Assembly (NCBI RefSeq): GCF_036010665.1
Contig: NZ_CP108581.1
Span: 3,887,501-3,951,500 of the forward strand
DNA: 64,000 nt
Reading direction: 5' to 3'
Origin: Microbispora sp. NBC_01189
GTDB taxonomy: Bacteria > Actinomycetota > Actinomycetes > Streptosporangiales > Streptosporangiaceae
The notes below the pieces were generated by a model. The model worked only from the letters and a program-made list of their open reading frames with translations. It had not been told where the DNA came from and ran no database searches. The number at the start of each line of letters is the position of its first letter. Position 1 is the first letter of the stretch. Positions 57,965 through 64,000 of the stretch are shown one piece after another. The position numbers were made by a program, and so were the translations under genes.

Positions 57965-58597
57965 ATGGCTGCAGCTCCGCGTCGCGGTGCCGGCGGCGGT
58001 GGCGAGCGGCGTGACCGTCGTGATGACCGCCGCGGTGGCGCCGCAGACAAGGGCGTCTCGTACATCGAGCGCGTCGTAAAGATCAACCGTGTGGCCAAGG
58101 TCGTCCAGGGCGGCCGGCGCTTCAGCTTCACCGCGCTGGTCATCGTCGGCGACGGCAACGGCCTCGTCGGGGTCGGCTACGGCAAGGCCAAGGAGGTGCC
58201 CGCGGCGATCGCCAAGGGCGTCGAGGAGGCCAAGAAGCACTTCTTCAAGGTCCCGCGGATCCAGGGCACCATCCCGCACCCGGTGCAGGGCGAGGAAGCC
58301 GCCGGCGTCGTCCTCCTGCGTCCGGCCTCGCCCGGTACGGGTGTCATCGCGGGTGGCCCGGTGCGCGCGGTCCTGGAGTGCGCCGGGATCCACGACGTGC
58401 TGTCCAAGTCGCTCGGCTCGGACAACCCGATCAACATCGTGCACGCCACCGTGGCGGCTCTGAAGGGCCTCAGCAGGCCCGAGGAGATCGCCGCCCGCCG
58501 TGGCCTGCCGATCGAGGACGTCGCTCCCAAGGCGATGCTCAAGGCCCGCGCGGAGGGCCTCGCCGAGGCCGCGGCGGCCGCCAAGGTGGTGAGCTGA
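57965..58597 (+). CDS. rpsE: 30S ribosomal protein S5
   Basis: A 210-aa decoding-fidelity protein. A Gly/Arg-rich tail ([20 protein letters not shown]) precedes the dsRBD-like domain with [20 protein letters not shown] and [20 protein letters not shown]. The end has a C-terminal Ala-rich helix. ATG 57965 is used, with GAAGAGG upstream. rpmD follows after two bases. Confidence 0.97.
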   Translation: MAAAPRRGAGGGGERRDRRDDRRGGAADKGVSYIERVVKINRVAKVVQGGRRFSFTALVIVGDGNGLVGVGYGKAKEVPAAIAKGVEEAKKHFFKVPRIQGTIPHPVQGEEAAGVVLLRPASPGTGVIAGGPVRAVLECAGIHDVLSKSLGSDNPINIVHATVAALKGLSRPEEIAARRGLPIEDVAPKAMLKARAEGLAEAAAAAKVVS

Positions 58598-58599
58598 CG

Positions 58600-58782
58600 A
58601 TGGCACGGCTGAGGATCACTCAGACCCGGTCCAAGATCGGTGGTCAGCAGAACCAGCGTGACTCGCTGCGTTCGCTGGGCCTGAAGCGAATCGGCGACGT
58701 CGTCGTCAAGGAGGACCGCCCGGAGATCCGGGGCATGGTCGCCAAGGTGTCGCACCTCGTCGAGGTTGAGGAGGTCGACTAG
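58600..58782 (+). CDS. rpmD: 50S ribosomal protein L30
   Basis: A 60-aa protein. It has [20 protein letters not shown] and [20 protein letters not shown], complete without truncation. ATG 58600 lies two bases after rpsE with GGTGGTGAG upstream. Confidence 0.98.
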   Translation: MARLRITQTRSKIGGQQNQRDSLRSLGLKRIGDVVVKEDRPEIRGMVAKVSHLVEVEEVD

Positions 58783-58784
58783 TC

Positions 58785-59240
58785 ATGACCGAGAACGCTC
58801 CGCTCAAGATCCATGACCTCCGTCCTGCCCCCGGCGCCAACAAGGCCAAGACCCGCAAGGGCCGCGGCGAGGCGTCCAAGGGCAAGACGGCCGGGCGTGG
58901 CACCAAGGGCACCAGGGCCCGCAACACCGTGATGCCGGGCTTCGAGGGTGGCCAGGTCCCGCTCCAGCGGCGGCTGCCGAAGCTGAAGGGCTTCTCCAAC
59001 GCCCTGTTCAAGACGACCTACCAGGTCGTCAACCTGGACAGGCTCGGGGAGCTCTTCCCCCAGGGCGGCGACGTCACGCTCGACGACCTGGTGGCCAAGG
59101 GCGCGGTTCGCAAGAACCAGCCCGTCAAGGTGCTGGGCACCGGCGACATCTCCGTGGCGGTGAACGTGCAGGCGCACGCCTTCTCCGCCAGCGCGAAGGA
59201 GAAGATCGCCGCGGCCGGTGGCTCGGTTTCCGAGCTGTAG
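58785..59240 (+). CDS. rplO: 50S ribosomal protein L15
   Basis: A 151-aa late-assembly protein. It has [20 protein letters not shown], then a Gly/Lys-rich loop, [20 protein letters not shown] and a C-terminal [23 protein letters not shown] 58785 follows GAGGAGG within rpmD. A 181-bp gap leads to secY. Confidence 0.98.
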   Translation: MTENAPLKIHDLRPAPGANKAKTRKGRGEASKGKTAGRGTKGTRARNTVMPGFEGGQVPLQRRLPKLKGFSNALFKTTYQVVNLDRLGELFPQGGDVTLDDLVAKGAVRKNQPVKVLGTGDISVAVNVQAHAFSASAKEKIAAAGGSVSEL

Positions 59241-59256
59241 GCATGAGGCAGCACGA

Positions 59257-59287
59257 GGCGCGGAGGTTCGTTATGAGCCTCCGCGCC
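59257..59287 (+). terminator. Hairpin between rplO and secY
   Basis: GGCGCGGAGG pairs perfectly with CCTCCGCGCC around an 11-base loop, 16 bases after rplO. No T tract follows. Partial termination would lower secY and adk relative to the ribosomal genes; this is an inference. Confidence 0.65.
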
Positions 59288-59421
59288 CGTAGTGCGTTAG
59301 AGTTCGCCTGGCACACGGCGCAGACCGTGGCCGAACAAGCTCTTTGGCAAGAAGTTTCGTCGATGGACGCCTCGCGGGCCATCGCCGACCGTTACCGCGT
59401 CACAGGCGCGCAGGAGGGACC

Positions 59422-60729
59422 GTGCTGACCGCGATTACCCGGGCTTTCCGGACGCCGGACCTGCGCAACAAGTTGCTCTTCACCTTGGGCATCATCGCGC
59501 TGTTCCGGCTGGGCTCGGTGCTTCCCACTCCGGGCGTCAACGCCCAGAACGTCGCCCTGTGTCTCGACCAGGCCCAGGCAGGGGACGCCGGCAACATCTA
59601 CGGGATGGTGCAGCTGTTCAGCGGCGGAGCCCTGCTGAAACTTTCAGTCTTCGCTCTGGGCATCATGCCCTACATCACCGCCAGCATCATCCTGCAACTG
59701 CTGACCGTGGTCATTCCGCGGCTCGAGGCCCTGAAGAAGGAGGGCCAGGCGGGCACCGCGAAGATCACACAGTACACGCGGTACCTGACCATCGGGCTCG
59801 CGGTGCTGCAGTCGACCGCGTTCATCGCGCTGGCCCGCAGCGGGCAGCTCTTCCCGAGCTGCAAGGAGCAGGTCCTGCTGAGCCAGGAGATCTTCCCGCT
59901 CGTGACCATGGTCATCACGATGACCGCCGGCACCGCGGTGATCATGTGGCTGGGCGAGCTCGTGACCGACCGGGGCGTCGGCAACGGCATGTCGATCCTG
60001 ATCTTCACTCAGGTCATCGCCGTCTTCCCGTCCGAGCTGATCAACATCTACCGGCTCAGCCCGTTCAAGTTCGTCGTGGTGATGGTCGTCGGCATCGTGA
60101 TGATCGGCGTCGTCGTCTTCATCGAGCAGGCGCAGCGCCGCATCCCGGTGCAGTACGCCAAGCGGATGGTCGGCCGCAGGATGTACGGCGGCACCTCGAC
60201 CTACATCCCGCTCAAGGTGAACCAGGCCGGCATCATCCCGGTCATCTTCGCCTCGTCGTTGCTGTACCTCCCGCAGCTCCTGGTGACGCTGTTCGGCAAC
60301 AGCAGCCAGCCGAACGCCGTGATCGAGTGGCTGGCCCAGAACATGGTGCGGGGCGACCACCCGATCTACATGGCCGTGTTCTTCCTGCTGATCATCTTCT
60401 TCACCTACTTCTACGTGTCCATCACTTTCAACCCCCCGGAAGTGGCTGACAACATGAAGAAGTACGGTGGGTTCATCCCGGGCATCCGTCCGGGCCGCCC
60501 GACCGCCGAGTACCTCAACTACGTGCTCACGCGGCTCACGGCAGCGGGCGCTCCGTATCTGGGTGTCATCTCGCTCATCCCGATCATCGCGCTGGCGGTG
60601 GCCGGAGCGAGCCAGAACTTCCCGTTCGGAGGGACCAGCATTCTGATCATGGTTGGTGTGGGTCTGGACACGGTCAAGCAGATCGAGAGCCAGCTCCAGC
60701 AGCGCAACTACGAGGGCTTCCTGAGATAG
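59422..60729 (+). CDS. secY: Preprotein translocase subunit SecY
   Basis: A 435-aa channel-forming membrane protein with ten hydrophobic helices. Signatures are [20 protein letters not shown] (TM1), [20 protein letters not shown] and the cytosolic loop [20 protein letters not shown]. The plug region and lateral-gate helices are intact. GTG 59422 follows AGGAGGG. It overlaps adk by one base (TAGTG). Confidence 0.97.
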   Translation: MLTAITRAFRTPDLRNKLLFTLGIIALFRLGSVLPTPGVNAQNVALCLDQAQAGDAGNIYGMVQLFSGGALLKLSVFALGIMPYITASIILQLLTVVIPRLEALKKEGQAGTAKITQYTRYLTIGLAVLQSTAFIALARSGQLFPSCKEQVLLSQEIFPLVTMVITMTAGTAVIMWLGELVTDRGVGNGMSILIFTQVIAVFPSELINIYRLSPFKFVVVMVVGIVMIGVVVFIEQAQRRIPVQYAKRMVGRRMYGGTSTYIPLKVNQAGIIPVIFASSLLYLPQLLVTLFGNSSQPNAVIEWLAQNMVRGDHPIYMAVFFLLIIFFTYFYVSITFNPPEVADNMKKYGGFIPGIRPGRPTAEYLNYVLTRLTAAGAPYLGVISLIPIIALAVAGASQNFPFGGTSILIMVGVGLDTVKQIESQLQQRNYEGFLR

Positions 60730-61382
60730 TGCGCGTCGTCCTGGTGGGGCCCCCCGGAGCGGGTAAGGGGACGCAGGCCCAGTTCATCGCATCGCACCTG
60801 TCGATCCCGAAAATCTCGACAGGCGACATCTTCCGTGCCAACGTCTCCGGCGGCACGGAGCTCGGCAGGCTCGCCAAGGAGTACATGGACCGCGGCGACC
60901 TCGTCCCCGACGAGGTGACGGTCGCCATGGTCCGTGACCGGCTCTCGGAGGACGACGCCAAGGAGGGCTTCCTTCTCGACGGCTTCCCCCGCAACGTGCC
61001 CCAGGCCGAGGTCCTCAAGAAGATGCTGGCCGAGTTCGGCACCTCGCTGGACGTCGTCCTCAACCTGGTCGTCGAGGACGACGAGGTCGTACGGCGCCTC
61101 GCGGGGCGCCGCACCTGCCGCTCCTGCGGGAAGGTGTGGCACCTGGTGTTCGACCCGCCCGCCACGGAGGGCGTCTGCGACGCCTGCGGTGGCGAGCTCT
61201 TCCAGCGGGACGACGACCGAGAGGAGACCATTAGGCGGCGCCTGGAGGTCTACCAGGAGCAGACGGCACCGCTGATCTCCTTCTACGCCGACGAGGGCAT
61301 CCTGCAGGGCGTCGACGCGACCGGCCCGGTCGAGGAGATCACTCAGCGGGCGATGTCGGCGCTGCGGCGGTTCGCCGACTGA
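60729..61382 (+). CDS. adk: Adenylate kinase with zinc-type LID
   Basis: A 217-aa nucleotide kinase (ATP + AMP to 2 ADP). The P-loop is [17 protein letters not shown], the NMP-binding DGFPRN is in [16 protein letters not shown], and the LID has [14 protein letters not shown] and [15 protein letters not shown], with four Cys (CxxC twice) forming a zinc site. GTG 60729 overlaps the secY stop. A strong hairpin follows. Confidence 0.97.
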   Translation: MRVVLVGPPGAGKGTQAQFIASHLSIPKISTGDIFRANVSGGTELGRLAKEYMDRGDLVPDEVTVAMVRDRLSEDDAKEGFLLDGFPRNVPQAEVLKKMLAEFGTSLDVVLNLVVEDDEVVRRLAGRRTCRSCGKVWHLVFDPPATEGVCDACGGELFQRDDDREETIRRRLEVYQEQTAPLISFYADEGILQGVDATGPVEEITQRAMSALRRFAD

Positions 61383-61399
61383 GTCGTTACCACGGCCGG

Positions 61400-61430
61400 G
61401 AACGCCACCCCACATCGTGGGGTGGCGTTC
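61400..61430 (+). terminator. adk terminator
   Basis: A 14-bp perfect stem GAACGCCACCCCAC/GTGGGGTGGCGTTC with an ATC loop lies 17 bases after adk. TTATAT follows. It separates the spc-secY-adk unit from map. Confidence 0.88.
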
Positions 61431-61468
61431 AGGCTTATATGGGACAATTTCGAGAGGGGGTGCGTTAC

Positions 61469-62311
61469 GTGTTCAAGAAGAACAGACACGGCATTCAGCT
61501 CAAGAGCGCCGCGCAGGTGGAGAAGATGCGAGCGGCCGGCCTGGTGGTCGCCCGTACGCTTGAGCTGCTGCGGACGACCGTGCGGCCCGGCATGACGCCG
61601 CTGGATCTCGACGTCGTCGCCGAGGAGGCCATCCGGAACGAGGGCGCGATCCCCTCGTTCAAGGGCTACCAGGGCTTCCCCGCCACGATCTGCGCCTCCG
61701 TGAACGACGAGGTCGTCCATGGCATCCCCACCGACAGCCGCAAGCTTCGCGAGGGCGACATCATCTCCATCGACTGCGGCGCGATCCTCGACGGGTGGCA
61801 CGGCGACTCCGCGATCACCGTGGGGATCGGAGTGGTCGACCCGGCGCTGACCGAGCTCATGCGGGTGACCGAGGAGGCCATGTGGCGCGGTATCGCCGCC
61901 CTGCGGGTCGGCGGGCACCTGTCCGACATCGGCTTCCAGGTCGAGCGGTACGTGCGGTCTCAGGGCCGCTACGGCATCCCCCAGGAGTACGGCGGGCACG
62001 GGATCGGCACGGAGATGCACATGGACCCCTGGGTGGCCAACCACGGCCGTCCCGGGCGCGGCCCCAAGTTCGAGGCGGGCATGTGCTTCGCGATCGAGCC
62101 GATGGTGAACCTCGGCACCGACAGGACCCGCGTGCTCGACGACGACTGGACGGTCGTCACCATGGACGGCCGGCCCTCCGCCCACTTCGAGCACAGTGTC
62201 GCGGTGACGGAGGACGGGCCGCTCGTGCTCACCGCGCTGGACGGCGGCGCCTCCCGATTCCCCCGGGCCGGGGCAGGGGTGACCCCAGAGACCGGAGAGA
62301 CCGGTCTCTGA
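61469..62311 (+). CDS. map: Methionine aminopeptidase type I
   Basis: A 280-aa metalloprotease removing N-terminal Met. The five metal ligands are visible: Asp in ISIDCGAIL, Asp in [11 protein letters not shown], His in [11 protein letters not shown], Glu in FAIEPMV, and Glu in VAVTEDGP. I chose GTG 61469 ([12 protein letters not shown]), nine bases after GAGAGGGGG; ATG 61439 would start right after the adk terminator and the TATAT stretch. It follows adk as in other actinobacteria. A DUF1707 gene is next. Confidence 0.94.
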   Translation: MFKKNRHGIQLKSAAQVEKMRAAGLVVARTLELLRTTVRPGMTPLDLDVVAEEAIRNEGAIPSFKGYQGFPATICASVNDEVVHGIPTDSRKLREGDIISIDCGAILDGWHGDSAITVGIGVVDPALTELMRVTEEAMWRGIAALRVGGHLSDIGFQVERYVRSQGRYGIPQEYGGHGIGTEMHMDPWVANHGRPGRGPKFEAGMCFAIEPMVNLGTDRTRVLDDDWTVVTMDGRPSAHFEHSVAVTEDGPLVLTALDGGASRFPRAGAGVTPETGETGL

Positions 62312-62375
62312 TCGCTCGCCCGGACGAGGCGTGAACCATAATGGAGCGTAACGTTCCGATGACCGGGAGATGGTG

Positions 62376-62819
62376 ATGGCGGCTACGCCCGACATGCGGG
62401 CCTCGGACGGCGACCGGGACCGGGTCGCCGCGGCTCTGCGGGAGCACGTGGCCGAGGGCAGGCTCAGCGTCGAGGAGTTCAACGAGCGGCTGGAGCAGCT
62501 CTACCGGAGCCGCACGTACGGCGAGCTGGCCACGCTGACCGCCGACCTGCCCGAGATGGACCTGCACCGCCTGCCCGCCGCGGCGAAAGGCGACGCGCCC
62601 CCGCCGGCCCGGCGCAACAAGGCGCGGACCGCGGTGAAGGTGGCGTGGGCCACCTGGGCCAGTGCCGTCGCCGTGAACTGGGTGGTCTGGCTGATCATCG
62701 GACTCACCGGCGGGCACTTCGTCTACCCCTGGCCGCTCTGGGTCATGGGCCCCTGGGGCACCGTCCTCCTCGTCGGCACCGTGTTCGGCACCATCGGCCA
62801 GCCCCGGCCGCGTCGCTGA
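62376..62819 (+). CDS. DUF1707-domain membrane protein
   Basis: A 147-aa protein with an N-terminal DUF1707 domain (ASDGDRDRVAAALREHVAEG, LSVEEFNERLEQLYRSRTYG, ELATLTADLP) and two C-terminal membrane helices (about 88-107 and 117-138). ATG 62376 lies six bases after GGGAG; ATG 62370 is two codons earlier. DUF1707 is a short actinobacterial domain of unknown function. It is likely cotranscribed with or after map. Confidence 0.88.
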   Translation: MAATPDMRASDGDRDRVAAALREHVAEGRLSVEEFNERLEQLYRSRTYGELATLTADLPEMDLHRLPAAAKGDAPPPARRNKARTAVKVAWATWASAVAVNWVVWLIIGLTGGHFVYPWPLWVMGPWGTVLLVGTVFGTIGQPRPRR

Positions 62820-63070
62820 TCCGGGCCCGCCGTCCCGGCGGGCACTGGCCGTACGCCCTCCCTGGGGGGTACTCTGTCATCTGGTTGTGTCGCGACCCCT
62901 GCCGTCGTTTCGCATTTCGGCCCGGGTTGTCGTACACTCCTTTGTCGGTTCACTATGACCTTTCGCGCTCAGGCGACCTGGCTGGTCGCCGCTCTCTGGA
63001 AGCGCCCGAAGGTCGCGGCTGCTTAGTGTTCCGAAGCCTCTGACGATCCGATCAGCGAAACGCGAGGGCC
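62820..63070 (+). promoter_or_regulatory. infA upstream region with candidate -10 TACACT
   Basis: A 251-bp gap. TACACT at 62933-62938 is a good -10 and recalls the rpoB promoter; no clear -35 is 17 bp upstream (CGCATT). Another TACTCT at about 62869 has the weak -35 TGGCCG. Confidence 0.4.
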
Positions 63071-63292
63071 ATGGCCAAGAAAGACGGCGCCATCGAGATT
63101 GAGGGCACTGTTATTGAGTCGCTTCCGAACGCCATGTTCCGGGTGCAACTCGACAACGGTCACAAGGTCCTGGCCCACATCAGCGGGCGGATGCGGATGC
63201 ACTACATCCGGATCCTTCCCGATGACCGGGTGGTCGTGGAACTGAGCCCTTACGACCTCAGCCGTGGGCGGATCGTCTACCGGTACAAGTAG
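63071..63292 (+). CDS. infA: Translation initiation factor IF-1
   Basis: A 73-aa S1-domain (OB-fold) protein blocking the A site during initiation. It reads [20 protein letters not shown], then [16 protein letters not shown]-like [20 protein letters not shown] and [13 protein letters not shown] 63071 follows GCGAGGGCC. It starts the infA-rpmJ-rpsM unit. Confidence 0.98.
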   Translation: MAKKDGAIEIEGTVIESLPNAMFRVQLDNGHKVLAHISGRMRMHYIRILPDDRVVVELSPYDLSRGRIVYRYK

Positions 63293-63337
63293 CCCTTCCG
63301 TCGTCGGACGGGCCCGTATGCGGAACGAATAAGGACT

Positions 63338-63451
63338 ATGAAGGTCAAGCCGAGCGTCAAGAAGATCTGCGACAAGTGCAAGGTGATCCGCCGGCACGGT
63401 CGTGTCATGGTGATCTGCGACAACCTGCGCCACAAGCAGCGCCAGGGCTGA
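63338..63451 (+). CDS. rpmJ: 50S ribosomal protein L36
   Basis: A 37-aa zinc-binding protein. The zinc ligands are C11, C14, C27 and H32 ([20 protein letters not shown]). It is the C-plus form. ATG 63338 follows AATAAGGAC, ending TGA 63449-63451. It is 45 bases after infA. Confidence 0.97.
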   Translation: MKVKPSVKKICDKCKVIRRHGRVMVICDNLRHKQRQG

Positions 63452-63672
63452 GTCTCTCAGACACGTCGCCACCAGGCCCGCAGGTGAGTCCGTCCAGGTG
63501 ACGGGCTCGGCCCGCGTGAGGGCCGAACACTGTAGTCGCGTCTCGCACCCGCGCAGGCGGCGAAAGCCGTACCACGCGGGAGACCCCCGGTCGGAGGCCG
63601 GGGCCCTCGCCCGGGCATGGGAGGGGAAGCGAGGCGTAAGACCTCCGCCACATCGAAGGAGAATGCCCGACC
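63452..63672 (+). other. Intergenic region before rpsM
   Basis: These 221 bases show no gene. CCCCCGGTCGGAGGCCGGGG near 63584 is a short inverted repeat, and GAAGGAG just precedes rpsM. No promoter pair is convincing. Confidence 0.5.
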
Positions 63673-64000
63673 ATGGCTCGCCTGGTTGGCGTCGACCTCC
63701 CCCGCGACAAGCGGCTGGAGATCGCTCTCACCTACATTTTCGGAATCGGCCGCACCCGCGCCCAGGAGATCCTGGACGCGACCGGCATCAGCCCCGATCT
63801 GCGCGTCCACCAGCTCACGGACGCCGAGATCATCCCGATGCGTGACTTCATCGAGGCGAACTACAAGATCGAGGGTGACCTCCGGCGCGAGGTCCAGGCC
63901 GACATCCGGCGCAAGATCGAGATCGGCTGTTACCAGGGCATCCGGCACCGCAAGGGCCTGCCCGTCCACGGTCAGCGGACGCAGACGAACGCGCGCACCC
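63673..64000 (+). CDS. rpsM: 30S ribosomal protein S13, N-terminal part
   Basis: A head-domain protein contacting the P-site tRNA and the B1 bridge. 109 codons are visible; the window ends in RTQTNAR, so about 15 residues are missing. It has [20 protein letters not shown] and [20 protein letters not shown], and [23 protein letters not shown] 63673 follows GAAGGAG. Confidence 0.97.
   Translation, partial: MARLVGVDLPRDKRLEIALTYIFGIGRTRAQEILDATGISPDLRVHQLTDAEIIPMRDFIEANYKIEGDLRREVQADIRRKIEIGCYQGIRHRKGLPVHGQRTQTNART

Noticed and set aside
59243-59428. 61-aa frame between rplO and secY
   Set aside because: It overlaps the hairpin and runs over the secY start, has no ribosome-binding site or recognised pattern, and is more likely untranslated spacer.

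Overview
The window is high-GC, gene-dense actinomycete chromosome. GTG and TTG starts are frequent. The core gene order is trpT(CCA)-secE-nusG-rplKA-rplJL-rpoBC-rpsLG-fusA-tuf-S10/spc operons-secY-adk-map-infA-rpmJ-rpsM. RpoB and the ribosomal proteins resemble those of the Streptosporangiaceae (Nonomuraea/Streptosporangium relatives). The genus cannot be fixed by eye. I see no rRNA, CRISPR array, phage or intact insertion sequence.

Positions 1-7.4 kb hold the 3' end of pdxH, an IdeR/DtxR iron repressor, a PAS-GAF-PP2C-HATPase signalling phosphatase, a small membrane protein, a TetR regulator divergent from a FAD hydroxylase across a 43-bp near-perfect palindrome, and an LCAD-type acyl-CoA dehydrogenase. 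Positions 7.5-14.2 kb form a cell-surface locus. It has three secreted, Cys-bracketed, Thr/Pro-rich proteins with an unusual G-A-x-T-G C-terminal sorting motif, two class F sortases each placed directly after a surface-protein gene, and an opposing membrane-anchored secreted protein. This is the most interesting accessory system in the window.

Positions 14.3-25.8 kb carry a hypothetical acidic protein, a thiolase, a Uma2 nuclease-fold protein, two tiny genes (a 51-aa basic Pro-rich protein and a 52-aa secreted Tyr/Trp/Cys peptide), a large acyl-CoA dehydrogenase, an OmpR-type two-component system, a methyltransferase, an ECF sigma factor with a membrane partner, and adenosine deaminase. Positions 25.8-29.1 kb hold a second sigma factor overlapping a PASTA-domain membrane protein, an AAA/DUF4143 ATPase, and a short gene graveyard containing a 45-bp copy of the neighbouring aminotransferase 3' end and a fragment of another DUF4143 gene.

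From 29 kb onward is housekeeping: aspartate-type aminotransferase, tRNA-Trp, preprotein translocase SecE, transcription factor NusG, L11/L1, an LppX-like lipoprotein, an L10 leader with attenuator, L10/L7-L12, two Mce-associated-like membrane proteins, RNA polymerase beta and beta', S12/S7/EF-G/EF-Tu, and the S10 and spc operons through SecY, adenylate kinase and methionine aminopeptidase. A DUF1707 membrane protein, IF-1, L36 and the start of S13 follow. Genes within the ribosomal operons often overlap by 1-8 nt. Several junctions (tuf-rpsJ, rplW-rplB, rpsQ-rplN, rpsN-rpsH, rplO-secY) instead carry stable hairpins. Candidate promoters with -10 elements TAGTCT or TACACT recur upstream of rpsL, rplJ, rpoB, the tRNA and the first ECF sigma gene.
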